From Lepidostoma basale (lineage: Eukaryota; Arthropoda; Insecta; Trichoptera; Lepidostomatidae): a stretch of DNA of 64,000 nt. Numbering within the stretch: position 1 is the stretch's first letter; each line of letters begins with the position of its first letter. Made by a program: the position numbers and the translations under genes. Positions 10,642 to 21,861 of this stretch are shown piece after piece. Location of the stretch: assembly GCA_022606425.2 (NCBI GenBank), contig JAHDVF020000729.1:1860001-1924000 (forward strand). The letters are read 5' to 3'. The notes beneath the pieces were generated by a model, which ran no database searches, was not told where the DNA came from, and saw only the letters and a program-made list of their open reading frames with translations.

Positions 10642-12015
10642 AAAAAAAACACCACATAATCATAAATGATATTTATTTTCAAGGTGATTTTATCAAAAAC
10701 TTTTAGAATTTAACAAATTATATACGTAAGTTTGTACATCGTGTAATAACGGATTTAAAAAATTCTATAAGGTTATACATTTTAGCACCTCATGGCCCCC
10801 TTTTTGCTTCCCAGGGTTTCCCTAATCCCTCAGGGCCAGAATTTCCCCTTTGGGAACCTATGATCTATAATGATTATTTTAAAAATTTAATTTAGGATGC
10901 TCACTGATGCTGCATCTGCCATACATATCTGACTAATTTCGTCGTTTGGTATTTTATCATACATCTATTTTCCCTCACATTCTTCGTAGTGATCTTATTT
11001 CTACAGCATTAATCCATTCATTTTCATACTTCTTTTGCCAGCTCCAAATTTAACTTCCATACTAGTTTTCAATAATACTCCATTATTTATTGCTATTGTT
11101 GCTTGGTGAATTACATTTCTTTCAAAACTATGTAACTAAACAAATACATTGATCAGATTTTTTGTTTTACTTAGCTTAAGAAATTAAATACATATTTTTT
11201 TTGTTGTAGAGAGTTTGTTATTCAACCGTTAGTTTTGGGTATTTTAGCTCAAACTTTTTAAATCTATAAAGAACGTGTAAACTAAAAAAAAATTCTTTCG
11301 TCTTTTAACCGATAGCTGAAAACAATAAAAAATGTTTGAAAAACAAATTGAATCAATTATAATTTCGGGCACAAAGTCTCAACGAAGATGCTGGAAAATT
11401 CTAAAATCACTTAAGAAAATTAAATGCAAACACAGTTTTGATTGAAATAAACAAAACTTGGGAAAAACAAAAATAAATCTTTTAGAGATGCTAATGAGGA
11501 GGACTGAGACTGATTTCATTTCCAAATATTTAATTTAACTTTGCTTCAACGTCTCATAACCAAAAATATTTCATGTTGAATTCAGTACAACAATAGTTAA
11601 ACAAATTTACTCATTTCTCAAACTTAGATTTTGTATGTTTTGTATCATAGAATCTAAGTTTCAGAGATATTAAAAATTTCAAGGGAAAACACATACTTTT
11701 TACTAGTCAAGTTAAAATACTAGAAATAATAAATACGGGCAAGTGTTAAAAATAAAAATTAAAATGAACAGTTTTTCTTCTAGTACATCATACACTTTTT
11801 GATAAAAAAAAATCTTTAGAGTATCTTAAGTGTATTGAGAATCAGTCAGAAATTAGATCGAGACTCAAAACACACATTTTCAAATTATCCTCTTCTGATA
11901 AGAAGGGTTGATCGACTGCTTTGGGGGCAGCCCTCATTCTAAATATGTTTATTTTTTAACTAGTTCATAAAAATGGCGCTCTATGAATTATCCAAATTAT
12001 TATTATTATCATATA
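10642..12015. other. AT-rich intronic sequence, nothing recognised
   Basis: Long poly-A and poly-T runs, with no frame over about 60 codons and no block shared with other repeats. A gcc/ccc-rich patch at 10785-10860 is unique in the window. Confidence 0.4.
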
Positions 12016-12017
12016 TA

Positions 12018-12125
12018 TATATTTAGCTTAAATCCACTTTGGTTTATGGCTTCAGCCAGTTCTGGCAGCTCACTGCCATCTTCTGGTACCTATATCAAAG
12101 TTGATTAGGCTTAATCTTAATGGTG
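12018..12125 (-). mobile_element. Penelope-like terminal fragment with degenerate hammerhead-like core
   Basis: The minus strand reads CAGAAGA, one base, stem GGCAG/CTGCC (12077-12073 with 12068-12064, loop of four), then AGAAC: one substitution from CTGAAGA and one or two from GAAAC. A related copy lies at 35545-35640. Confidence 0.5.
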
Positions 12126-12301
12126 GGGGTTGAAGTTGAATGATTTTTTAATTTAATTAATTTTTTTCATTTATTTTTTTAAATATACCTAAAGCACAAC
12201 AGCATTATTTTCCAATATACTCAAGATACAAGTTAGAGATAGATACACAATAATAAGTATTACTGTTAAAATTTAAAATACTGTTATAATATCACATTTT
12301 T

Positions 12302-12370
12302 TTTTATTCACTGAGAGTGTTGCGACAGCTGTCTCGCCAACCAATGTTGGCATCATCAGGTGTTACAATA
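12302..12370 (-). mobile_element. Penelope-like terminal fragment
   Basis: The minus strand reads CTGATGA, a spacer T, stem GCCAAC/GTTGGC, GAGAC, then cagctgtcgc. The downstream block matches 32608-32660 and 61374-61400, where the last part is GAAAC. It adjoins a LINE-F copy. Confidence 0.6.
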
Positions 12371-12384
12371 AACTAAAGTTTCAA

Positions 12385-12738
12385 AAATTTTTCTGAGGTG
12401 TTTGTCCCTGATAGATTTCTCCGACAGCGACAGCACCGATTGTTTTACCTACCGGCCACCAGAAGCAATCTGCCTCTGGTGACACCGGTGGGAAGAGCAA
12501 TTAGTCTTCTGAACACGGTCTCCTCGGAGATCGACGTCTTTTATATTAGCGAAGTTACGTTCAAGGGACAAATACTCTTGACTTTAAAAAGTATCTTGTC
12601 TTCCTATGTCGAACTATCTCTAATGCGTTCCTGGTATTATGTTGTATTTTTATAATATTTTACCTGTACTCTATAGATGCCTTAAACATTTTGCGGTTTG
12701 TAATGTCTTTTGAGTTGATAAACTGATTTGATTTAAAG
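12385..12738 (+). mobile_element. LINE-F 3' end with C-terminal reverse transcriptase frame
   Basis: The frame at 12398-12600 encodes a conserved C-terminal segment (FVPDRFLRQRQHRLFYLP, then a TRSNLPLVTPVGRAI block, SEIDVF, ILLTL.SILSS, stop). It is followed by about 130 bp of 3' UTR ending in aaactgatttgattt. Relatives at 50600 and 26967 show the same layout. The LINE-F2 copies extend upstream into a block typical of Jockey/CR1-type polymerases. Confidence 0.8.
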
Positions 12739-13731
12739 TAACAAGCAAAAAATTTTTTTTGGGGTTAAATCTTAAGATTTATTTTTTGTGAAATTTGTCA
12801 CATAAAAATCAAATTTAAATTTAATCTTATTCCGCGGACAATTTTCAGAACAAATTAATTACTAATACACAAGAGATATATGATAATTTAATATGAAATA
12901 TGTTAAAATATCATAGCAATGCGAATCATGCCCATCATAAAAATCATTACAGATATGTCGATCATATTTAACAATCATATTTGTAATTGTTTCCTACTTG
13001 ATTTTGATTATGAAATTAGTGTTCTAATTCTAAGGAACCTTAAATTCTATACGGCATTGTTGCGAAGATATCTTAAACTGATCATGCCGGTTTTGTGATA
13101 TAGCTTATTAGGGAGCATTCGGTGCTTAACGAGCTAGTTCGTTATGTATTGTAATTTCCGTAAAATCGGCTCCGCCCATTAAAGGGTAAAGATTAAGGAC
13201 TCGAACTTAATCTAGATTTGAAACAAGATGCTCCAAATGTTGCCGAGCAATTTGCCGTTATCTTTCGTGGTTTTAAATGAGCCGAGGCTTGACTCGAGGA
13301 AATCTCCTCTTACTAATGAAGGGATGTCGAATATATTATTAATAGGATCTATTATTTTACAAGAATATTGTTATGCGAAGTAATTTGCCATCATTAAATC
13401 AGAGTTAAAGTACGCCCAAATCTTAAATAAATTTCTATATTTTCTAATACAAGAGATCAAATTTCTCTATCGTATTCTTCTGTTTTATGTAGATCTAGCG
13501 ATCGGATATTAAATTTGGTTCTATGATAAAGACGTCCAGCTTTCTTTCCGAGAAGAACGAATGGGAATCTGTGAAACTTACTGGAATGTCATGGCCCATT
13601 TTCCCGGACAGTTTTTCAATGGCCAGAGAACATATAAAAAAATTGATTCAAAGTAATGAAATTTATTTAAGTCGGGGAAACCTGAAACAGCACAAAAGTA
13701 AAAATGAATAATTAGTAATGTACAAAAGAAA
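12739..13731. other. intronic sequence, partly non-AT-rich
   Basis: There is no repeat shared within the window. Positions 13060-13330 are less AT-rich and look unique, so they could hold regulatory sequence, but nothing identifiable is visible. Confidence 0.35.
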
Positions 13732-13882
13732 ATGTCGATTTTCTAGAAATTTCATTATATTTTATTTCGCTTTTCTTGGGCATTATCAAATGCTACATTT
13801 ACTTCCATTTGATAATACCTTAGAAAATCGTAACATGCCATTCCCCATAAACTATGATAAAATTTCTAGAAAACTGATGTTA
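13732..13882. mobile_element. repeat 'Q' foldback
   Basis: The left arm, about 13732-13800 (gattttctagaaatttcattatat…cattatcaaatg), is inverted relative to the right arm, about 13808-13882 (catttgataatacctta…aaaatttctagaaaac). The right arm keeps TTGATAA and a degenerate stem but not GAAAC. Confidence 0.6.
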
Positions 13883-13899
13883 TCTTCTTTTACTTCTTC

Positions 13900-14245
13900 T
13901 ATCCCTAATTGTAGAGCTTGCGATTTGATTATACAGGATATAAAATTTCTTCCTGTGATGAAGATGCCCAGTTTTCCTTTCATCTCTTTGGTGGCCATCC
14001 TAGTGGTCGATGGCTCTCTGTATTCATCTTCACACTCTGGTCGTGTGCATCACGATCTTAGGGATCCTCGTTGGGTCCATCCTCTCGATTTGATCCCTCC
14101 AGAATCGTCTTCTCTGCTTACTCCATCTCACTATGCCTTCAATATTCTAGGTTCTGCAAATCTCTCCATGAAGTATCCTATCTCTAAGGGTTTTATCCAC
14201 AATATGTCGCAATGTTTAGTTATGACAGTGTCTGGTCTTGCATCG
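13900..14245 (-). mobile_element. decayed RTE-like retrotransposon fragment
   Basis: Minus-strand translation gives WRDQIERMDPTRIPKI, preceded by HTVITKHCDI-like text and followed by a broken 'GRPPKRW'-position block (gaccactaggatggcc). This is the usual C-terminal layout of RTE-type elements. The 178-codon plus-strand frame over the same bases has no recognisable motif and is taken as a shadow. Confidence 0.45.
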
Positions 14246-14274
14246 ATTTTGTAATTCAATATGGACCTTATTCG

Positions 14275-14580
14275 CGTTTTGTACTTTGACCCAATTACTG
14301 TATACAATTTTTATTTTTTAGTTATTATATTGATTCTCGTGACATGTGATAGGTAGCCAATCTATCGCCATTTTATTGTCACGTGAATTCTACTCCAGAC
14401 CAAACACAGTGTGACAATCACACTGCTAGCTAATCTATCGCCATTTTATTGTCACGTGAATTCTACACCATATCAAAGACAGTGTGACAATCACACTGCC
14501 ATCGCCGGGAATCGAACCCAGGACCTTCGGCATGGAAGTCAGAGCTCGTAACCACTCTGCCACGAAGATCGTCTTTTTGC
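14275..14580 (-). mobile_element. tRNA-derived SINE with an internal 73-bp duplication
   Basis: The minus strand has RNA polymerase III box A (complement at 14552-14562, TGGCAGAGTGG) and box B (complement at 14508-14518, GGTTCGATTCC). A non-tRNA body with 'gtgtagaattcacgtgacaataaaatggcgatagatt' layout follows, ending near 14275 in the 'ttgggtcaaa' tail. The body segment is present twice (about 14355-14425 and 14428-14498). Compare the single-unit copy at 42874-43098. Confidence 0.85.
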
Positions 14581-15312
14581 TTTTTGTCCCATACAATGTT
14601 CTAAAGGTATCCGGAGATAATTGCTGGTTTATTGGTTTGTTCTTAAATTTCATAATACAGATCGCTCCAACTAGATATATCTATATCCAGATATTTGACT
14701 TCACGACCTGTTCTATGGTGGTATCGTCTACAGTGTCTGAATATTGTTAGATACTCTGTTTTGGAAAAGGAGCCCGTTCAGTACGAAAGGATAGAAAGGA
14801 AAAACTGGATTAGTTGAAACACGTCCATAAGTTGAAATAATGTTACGCGAACTTGTTACAAAACTGTGAATATTGGTTATGTTTCTCCAAGCCAGAAGCT
14901 GGCCTTATTTGAATGTTAAAAACAACAAATTTGTAAGCTAAATAAAGTTCGCGCAAGCCCTCGCAAAAAAAGACGACACTAATGTGCTTTAATAAAAATA
15001 AAATCACGGAAACTCGAAGGTCGAAACTAAATGAAAAGATATTCCCCTGTTTTCGTTTGTTCTGGAATTCGATACATAGCTCCCCAGTCAACTTTGATCG
15101 CATAAATAACCTCCACGGGAATTAAATCCGTATACAGTTTCTCCTGCGCCAGCCAATTATTAAGGGGCGAAGGAGTGCCCCAGGGTTCATTCTTGAGTAC
15201 TATCGCAAACGGATGGAACATTTTGTTTATTTTTCTATTATATATAATATAATCAATAATTTTAGTATTATTTATTAAAATTAAAACTAATAAAACATAA
15301 ATTTTCTAGAAG
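14581..15312. other. intronic sequence, nothing recognised
   Basis: Overlapping minus-strand frames at 14843-15221 are not similar to any element in the window, and I see no domain in them. No splice-flanked exon was found. Confidence 0.35.
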
Positions 15313-15317
15313 TTTTA

Positions 15318-16115
15318 CTTTACTTTATGGCAGTGAAATGAATGCCATTGTTACCAATGATGAAAAGGAACTAAAATATAAATTATATATTAATAATATG
15401 GAAAGAATACTAAATACAACATACAACATAAAAATTAACAAAGGTAACACTAAGGTAATGACCGTAGGTAGAGATGAGCGCCAAATAAATATACATAGAG
15501 ATGGCTGGAACTACGATCAAGAACTTAAAGACTTTTGTTTCCCTGGGGAGCAGCATTACGTGGTATGGTTGATCAAAGAAAGACGTCGATAGTCGTATCC
15601 ACCAGGCTAAAATTGCCTTCAACAAAAAAGCTAAAATATTCGAATCCAAAAACATATACCTAAACCTCCGAAAACAACTAGTAAAAACATTGGTTTGGAG
15701 TGTCTTACTATACGGCTGCGAGACTTAGTGCCTGGGTGAAAGAGAGCGCAAAAGGCTGGAGGCGTTTGAGATGTGGACCTACCGATGAATTGCCTATGTT
15801 TCATGGAGGGACCACGTTAAAAATGAGAAGGTTCTCAGAAGAGTTTAAGGGAACAGGCACATATCGAACACCATTGCGGAGAGGCGCGCGAGATGGATTG
15901 ATCATGTGTGGCGACATGAATGTTTCCTGCATGGTGTATTGGAGGGAATGGTCGAAGGATCGATTGGCAGAGGACGACCTCGCCAAGAGTACTTAGATCA
16001 GATTTGTCGAGATATGGGCTACACCTCCTATGCGGAGTTAAAGAGAGTTGCCGAGGACCGAGCGGAATGGAAGAAAAAATGTATCGCCTTGGTGCAAGCC
16101 AATCTTTAGATTGAG
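15318..16115 (+). mobile_element. RTE-I non-LTR retrotransposon, C-terminal half, several frameshifts
   Basis: Reading the plus strand across frames gives the reverse transcriptase thumb region (KINKGNTKVM), a broken 'FCYLG'-position block (dfcfpge), then an RKQLVKTLVWSVLLYGCE-type block, a RLEAFEMW.YR-type block, and the tail GRGRPRQEYLDQI, SYAELKR, DRAEWKKK ending at 16109. The catalytic YxDD box is not included. This is the longest copy of RTE-I here. Confidence 0.8.
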
Positions 16116-16189
16116 ACCGGAGACGAAAAAATGAATGCAATCAAACGCATTGCTGCTTATATTATATTTCTGAGTCATTTGTTTGATTT

Positions 16190-16250
16190 TCAATACATTT
16201 GATAATGACCAAAGCAAGGCGAAACATGTCATTAACACAAAATAAATAAA
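16190..16250 (+). mobile_element. repeat 'Q'-like hammerhead-like relic
   Basis: TTTGATAATG...AAGGCGAAACATGTCATTAAC matches the Q core order (TTGATAA, stem, GAAAC, atgtcatt). The stem is degraded (GACC…AAGGC). Confidence 0.45.
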
Positions 16251-16255
16251 GTTCT

Positions 16256-16410
16256 TATGCCGCATTATCCAGCCTTCACAGTCATCCATAGGTCCCATGA
16301 TTCAGCGCAACACCCTTCTCTCAAATGTATCCAATCTTGCGGATTTCGCTGTCATAGTCTACACCGCACACCCTTAGGTCCCCACTATTTCCATGATTGT
16401 CTTATACAAG
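16256..16410 (-). mobile_element. RTE-like fragment
   Basis: The minus strand translates to a LDTFERRVLR block followed by IMGPMDDCEGWIMRH, a layout seen in RTE-type polymerases (TFERKVLRRIYGP, then W..R.N.E). It is short and has no tail. Confidence 0.55.
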
Positions 16411-16942
16411 TTGAAGTTGGTTTTCCTGTGAACGCCAATAAGGTTTCATTTTTTTTACATTTAAAAACATGTACAAGATTTGTTTTTTGTTTGTAAATTA
16501 TTTTATATAAACATGTACACTGTTTTCAAACACTTTATGAAAACAGTGTCTTTATTATTATTTTGTTACATTAATGCCACTACAGCGGAAACTAAGTATA
16601 TGCAAATATAAAAATAACACCAAACACATGAAAACAATGTTAATGGAAACATGATATTTACCCCCTTGTTACCCTTTTCACTAGGGTGTAAACACATTCG
16701 ACTTAAGACATCTACTTCAAATGTTACTTCATTAAGTAGAACATTGCCTTAATTATAGGAAAATTTCGAATCACGTCAGTGCGGCAATTTGGGGCTTAAA
16801 ACAATATGGATTTTGTTGATGATTTTGGTTTTAATTTGATAAAACTCCATTATATAACGAGTATGTATTAAAAACGCGATTGTTTTTTTGGTTTTACATT
16901 GATTTTTTAAAATTATTTGTTAAAAAAATATATCAATAAAAT
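16411..16942. other. intronic sequence with a small hairpin
   Basis: ACACTGTTTTC and its inverse flank an 11-bp loop at 16517-16549. Otherwise I see nothing shared with the repeat families. Confidence 0.4.
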
Positions 16943-17010
16943 GGACGAATTTGTTTCGCCTTGTGAGGGAAACTCTTTTGAGAATACTCAGAAGGCGAGA
17001 CAAATTTGTC
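16943..17010. repeat. short foldback, 19-bp arms
   Basis: gacgaatttgtttcgcctt (16943 on) is inverted at 16992-17010 with two mismatches. The right arm reads ctcaGAAGGCGAGACAAA, loosely like the Penelope-type core. It directly precedes the tail of a LINE-A copy. Confidence 0.6.
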
Positions 17011-17011
17011 A

Positions 17012-17385
17012 ATAACTAACTTACCATCACGCCGTCTCCCCGAAGGGGTAGGCAGAAAGAATGGACTGCCACACTTTTCTTTTCTGACATATTTCTCTCG
17101 CTTCCTCAACATTCATACATCGTGTCATGTACGCGTGTCGATTTCTCTGACTCCTCACATGGCCGACATTCAATATTTGATTTATTTGATCGTGCCACGT
17201 TTTCCTCTATTTCTGGTTCCATTTACATCATTAACATATATTTTTTTTACCATTCTTTCTTCATTCATTCTTTCCATATGTCCAAACCATCTTAATGATC
17301 CTTTCATTATTTTGTTCATGACACCATCATTCGCACCGCATTCACTTCTTATATTTTCATTCGACACTCTATAATACACAGAGTG
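17012..17385 (-). mobile_element. LINE-A 3' fragment
   Basis: The minus strand encodes VSNENIRSECGANDGVMNK, SLRWFGHMERMNEERMVKK and VNDVNGTRN. A small deletion follows, then the HDQIN…C-terminal end and the hairpin/tail near 17020-17045. It carries one deletion of the GRPRKT block. Confidence 0.85.
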
Positions 17386-17995
17386 TATGATGGAGTGTCG
17401 ATTGTAGTTTTTTTTATAAATAATATAATAAATAAAACTATTTAAAACCAAATAAATAAATGCGTTTTTAATACATACTCGTATGGATTTTATTGAAGAT
17501 TCTTTTTAAATGTACTTAGTTTGCGGTTAAATTTCTATATAATGTGATATTATTCACACACGCGTTAAATGCTTGTTGAATTGTATCGTTTAAAAAATTT
17601 GTAAAAAGAACGCGGTATTCCAGCTTTATCTCATCTCGGGAATCAGTCCCCTAGATCGTGTATCGACAAAACGTGATATCTCCCAGCTTCATCGGATTAC
17701 TTCGGCTAGATTCTCTGGAGATTAGTTAATTTTGTACGGATCTCTGAAGGGTTTTTGATTGCCACGTATCAAAACAGACAAACGTGATGTTTTGCTTTAA
17801 TTAGATTTTGTTTCTATTGTTATTGGCCCAGCATGGGGAGGGTTTATAAATAAATACCATATGAAATTTATCTGTATAAGATTACACCGTATGGACTTTT
17901 GTTGTTTTATGGGTTTGTTTGTATTCAGCTGATTAGTAATGTAGTATTCAATACAAATTTAAACTAAGCAATATATTTAAAGTATGCTTAGGCGC
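17386..17995. other. intronic sequence, nothing recognised
   Basis: No repeat shared in the window. Positions 17600-17800 are relatively GC-rich and unique. Confidence 0.35.
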
Positions 17996-17997
17996 TC

Positions 17998-18480
17998 TCA
18001 AAGTCATCACTGCAAATATAATAATATCTACTAAAGCCAATATAATAGTACATATTGGAGTTCTAGTGCCAACCCTTATGTATGGAAGTGGAGCCTAGAG
18101 CTGGAAAAAGAAGTATGAACGTAGGATAAATGTCGTTGAAATTACGTCACTGAGAAAAATGTGCGGGAAAACAATATTTTATAGAATACCGAACGACAAA
18201 ATAAGAAAAAAAATAAGATAAAATTAAAAAAAGGATCCTTGAGATGGTTTGGACATATGGAATGCATGTATTACGAAATAGTGGTTAAATAAGTATACTT
18301 TAACGATGTGAATGGAATACAGAGTCGACGTAGACCGTGGAAAACATGGCATTACCGAATTAAAAAAAAAATTAAGGTCGGCCACGTTAGAAGTCGGAAG
18401 ATTTGACGTGCATGTATGATTCGCTGTATGAGTGTCTGATAAGACAGAGAAGTGTGTCAGGATAGTGTACGGTGGTGGTC
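17998..18480 (+). mobile_element. LINE-A (diverged) 3' part
   Basis: The plus strand follows the LINE-A order: a 'LVPTLMYGSGA*SW' block at about 18065, a 'SLRKMCGKTI' block at about 18150, SLRWFGHMEC at about 18235, YFNDVNGIQSRRRPW at about 18295, then 'GHVRSRKI' at about 18380 and a degraded end. Many stops and frameshifts place it among the older copies. Confidence 0.75.
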
Positions 18481-18542
18481 CATTATTTTTGCAAACTTTA
18501 CAATAAAAAACCCATGTTTTCAAAATAACACATGAAATATTA

Positions 18543-18645
18543 ACAACTATTATCTGATTGCTGGTGTCGGGTGTTTATGACAAAAAATATTGTCAAAGCG
18601 CCCTTGAGGTGAGTTATTCGCGAAAACGGCCATATACAAATTAGA
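18543..18645 (+). repeat. dispersed repeat 'R', copy 1
   Basis: This matches the reverse complement of 23628-23735: 'tatctgattgctggtgt', 'tcaaagcgcccttgaggt' and 'cgaaaacggc' occur in the same order and spacing. No coding or tRNA features; class unknown. Confidence 0.65.
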
Positions 18646-18651
18646 CTAATT

Positions 18652-19375
18652 ATTAACTAACTAACAAACTTACCATCACGCAATCTCCCCGAAGGGGTAG
18701 GCAAAAATAATGGACTGCCATCCTTTTCTTTCCTGACATATTTTTCTCGATTCCTCAACATTCATACATCGTGTCATACGCGTCGATTTCTCTGAATTCT
18801 CACGTGGCCGACATTCAATATTTGGTTTATTTGATCACGTTTTCTCGGTCTTCCTCTATTTCTAGTTTCTTTTACATCGTTAACATATACTTTTTTTTTA
18901 CCATTCTTTCTTCATTCATTCTTTCCATTTGTCGAAACCATCATAAGATCCATGTATTTTGTTAATAATACCATCATTCGCACAGCATTCACTTATTATA
19001 TTTTATTTCGATATTCTATCATACAAAGAGTATATACACATTCGTCAAAGATATCTCATTTCTACTGCATTTATTATTCTTTCATCCTTCTTTTGCCAGT
19101 TCCATGCTTCGCTTCCATACATTAGGGTAGGTACAAGAACACCATTGTGCTTACTTACTTTACTTAGACAGGCGTTGTCGTCCAATGATGGACATAGGCC
19201 TCCCTCATACTTCTCCACGTATTCCTGTCTTATGCCTTTCGCATCCAATCGCTAACAATTCTTCAAATGTCGTCGGACCATCGTGTGAGGGGGTTTCCCT
19301 CTGTTTCTTTTATCATCCCGGAGTCTCCACTCCACCACCCCACCACCATTGTGCACTGGCATTTTAATTATTATT
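18652..19375 (-). mobile_element. LINE-A 3' part split by a nested insertion
   Basis: Segments 18652-19150 and 19344-19375 form one minus-strand LINE-A copy. The order is tail and hairpin at 18652-18700, C-terminal coding, MRYLR-type block near 19050, and 'LVPTLMYGSEAWNWQKKDE' near 19110. It is cut at 'caccattgtgc' by the 193-bp insert described separately, and that 11-mer is repeated on both sides. Confidence 0.85.
19151..19343 (-). mobile_element. 5'-truncated RTE-like element nested in LINE-A
   Basis: The element is flanked by the 11-bp duplication caccattgtgc (19140-19150 and 19344-19354). On the minus strand it ends in an AAGTAAAGTAAGTAA tail. The body (cctatgtccatcattggacgacaacgcc order) is of the RTE 3'-end type. 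It carries a different tail repeat from LINE-A. Confidence 0.85.
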
Positions 19376-19504
19376 ATTATACCGAATTGTTATTATTTTT
19401 GGGCATATATACGATAGGGTATACTTTGCTGGAAAGTGTACTTCTATAAAATTTGGTAATGCGCTATGTTGCAATAACATTTGCAACACTACTAACAAGT
19501 CCAT

Positions 19505-19720
19505 CTCAACGGGTCCTCGAGTGGTCTCTCAGGCCCTGCGAACCCCGGGCAATGTGGCCACTGGCATTACCATCAGTGTCATAGCAGATAATGAGTGGGC
19601 GAATGGCGAGTATCCGGCGCCATAAAGCCGGACCCCCCCAGGGAAGGTGACCCCTACAGAAAAACCCATCAGAGAACGGGAAACCACCCCGATTACCTTT
19701 TCCCAGGATATTCACTATGG
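19505..19720. other. GC-rich segment of unknown origin
   Basis: This is strongly GC-rich against the AT-rich intron. The minus strand is open for 74 codons (19730-19506), but no motif is recognised. It may be part of the retrotransposon that follows, or of another element. Confidence 0.3.
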
Positions 19721-19877
19721 CGAGAGACAAATGTCCTAGCTGCGAAACGTGAGGGAGTGGATCAGCATCCGAAGTTTGGAGGAGCTGTTCCGAGCAGCGC
19801 AGGACAGGGACAGGTTCGCCGAGGTGATCGCCAACGTTGGGGGGACCCGACAGGGCACTTGAAGAAGAAGAATATTA
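19721..19877 (+). mobile_element. RTE-H 3' end with (GAA)n tail
   Basis: The plus strand reads the MSWLRNVREW-like block, 'SLEELFRAAQDRDRFAEVIANVGG', stop, then 'gaagaagaagaat'. Frames overlapping it are shadows. Confidence 0.75.
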
Positions 19878-20341
19878 TTATTAAGGGAAACGGCGTTATG
19901 GTTTCTTGTTTGTTTGTAATTTTTTGCATGTCTTAACATTTTGGGTGCTTATCAAATATGTATAATAGTATCCGATAATTAAAAAATCTTTCCCGATTAT
20001 GGGCCATCAACTTGGAAGATTAAAACATTGCTATCTGGCAACTTTTCACTAACAAAATCGGAAAACCAGCTTAATAATAACCCGGTTTGCCTATAAAATC
20101 CCGCTGTAAAATTACACCTTAACATTTAATTAAATATTTTCATTAAACTCCCGACACCGGTTGTGCAAAGAAATAACACTAAATCCAAAAATCATTTTAT
20201 GGACACGCTCGCGCCGAGGAGAACGGGGCGATCCGACCTATAAAAGTTTAGCATCTCTTTTAATTATTTAGTTCTATTTTGAACCAGGGGTGGCCCGTGG
20301 AAATCTTGCTGCACCTCCCAACATATTATATTTCATCAAAC

Positions 20342-20935
20342 GTGATATCTTCTTTTTCTTCAAGTGCCCTATCGGGTCCCCCCAACGTTGGCGATCATCT
20401 CGGCAAACCTGTCCCTGTCCTGTGCCGCTCGGAACAGCTCTTACACACTTAGGATGCCGGTCTACTCCCTCACGTTTCGCAGCCAGGACATCTGTCTTCT
20501 ACTGGGCCTTCGGCGTCGTGGTTAATATGTTAAATATATCTTCTTCTTCTTTCGGTGCCGTGACAGGTCCCTCCAACGTTGGCGATCACTGCAGCAAAGG
20601 CATCTTTATCCTGCGCCACTTGGAACAGGTTTTGAACTCTTGTTATTCCTGTCCATTCTTTGATGTTCCGCAGCCGAATAGCTGCCTTCTACCAACTCCC
20701 CGACGTCCCTCCACTTTACCCATCAATATTAGTCGAAGGAGGTGGTATTTTTCTCCCCTTAGCACATGACTCAAATATGAGATCTTTCTAATTTTCACAC
20801 TCGACAACAGCTCTCTATTGGCTCTGGCTCTCTGCAGTACGTCTGCATTATTAACCATATCAGTCCAAGGTATACAGAGCATTCTGGGGTATATCCACAT
20901 CTCGAACGCTTCCAACCGGTTCATTACATTCACTG
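20342..20935 (-). mobile_element. two adjacent RTE-H 3' ends on the minus strand
   Basis: The first copy is 20342-20520 (tail complement ttctttttcttcaag, then the AAQDRDRFAE…RNV region). The second is 20537-20935, tail complement at 20540, with coding up to NRLEAFEMWIYPRML, WTDMVNNADVL, SSVKIRKISYL, HVLRGEKYHLL and GKVEGRRGVGRRQL. The two share the order but belong to slightly different subfamilies, so this is two insertions, not a duplication. Confidence 0.8.
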
Positions 20936-21107
20936 TATAAAGATTTTCAATAAATAAAAATGGAGCATAACAGCATTGTTTTTCAATTCCAAGTTTAATT
21001 ATATATTTAAGGTTGTGCCGATCTCTCTGGGCTATTTGTGCAAAATATTTCAGTACAAAATGTACAACACATCCGCGAGAGTCTTACCTTGATACCCGGC
21101 TGGTCAA

Positions 21108-21192
21108 TGATTAACCGGTTTGTTCTTCTTGCTGTCCAGGGTATACGCATCATTCGTCGCCAGCACCACATTTCGAAATCATCAATTTTGGA
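21108..21192 (-). mobile_element. RTE-like fragment
   Basis: The minus strand translates to FEMWCWRRMMRIPWTARRT, a characteristic block of RTE-type polymerases around the 'MWCWRRML.IPWT' region. Nothing else of the element is kept. Confidence 0.6.
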
Positions 21193-21295
21193 CCTAAATA
21201 CTACACCATACCAATGACAGTGTGGGAATCAAACTCGGGACCTTCGTTGTAGCTGTCATAGCTGTTGCCAATCTGTCACAAAGGTCGTTATAAAC
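21193..21295 (-). mobile_element. diverged tRNA-derived SINE
   Basis: The minus strand has the order of the SINE at 42874: 'cctttgtgacagattggcaac…', 'aaggtcccgagtttgattccc' (box B with one change), 'acactgtcattggtatggtgtag'. The body is truncated after that. Confidence 0.6.
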
Positions 21296-21860
21296 CGCAC
21301 GCGCCGCCCGAGTAGCGTACGTAGGGACGCGCTGCCCCGAAAAGAGGTTAGGTCTTCGGGAATTACATTCAATTAAAACTTGTGACTCGGGTACAAAAAT
21401 TAAACAGCCCTGACAATGAGGGCCAAGATTTTCTTTGTTAATTTTAAAGTCAAAGTTATAGAATAACTAATTATCTTGCCAAAGAGTTTACGTCTAACCG
21501 GCCATTTAAAGATAATCAGAATAGAAGGGAAGGTACGCGGATTGACACGGGGGCTCGTTCCCCGCTACAGTTCCGCGCCACAGTTCCGCGCCGTAATTCG
21601 AATTAGAAATGGCGCGGAAGTTTTAGATACTTCGTCTGGAGTAACGAACTTTTTGACGCAAATCTCATCCTCGCTGCTTTGTTTAATTTTGATTAAAATA
21701 GTTCTAGAAAGTATCGCATCGTTCAGCTTGAATTGCATATTAATTCAGACATTTGCAAGGGGGCCTATTCAAGGGAATCACTAGAAGATAGCAGCTCAAT
21801 ACCTAAAACTAGCAGGCCGAAAGCGGTCGGAAGTCTTAAAATCAAGCGGAATTAAACTAA
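21296..21860. other. intronic sequence, nothing recognised
   Basis: Two GC-richer patches (21300-21360 and 21535-21620) match nothing else in the window. The 102-codon plus-strand frame shows no motif. Confidence 0.35.
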
Positions 21861-21861
21861 G

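Noticed and set aside
13718..14254. 178-codon plus-strand open frame
   Set aside because: The first part overlaps a repeat 'Q' foldback, and the opposite strand carries a recognisable RTE-like block (WRDQIERMDP…), so the plus frame is a shadow.
19506..19730. 74-codon GC-rich frame as a gene
   Set aside because: No motif, no start context or splice sites, and it abuts a retrotransposon end. Kept only as an unknown segment.
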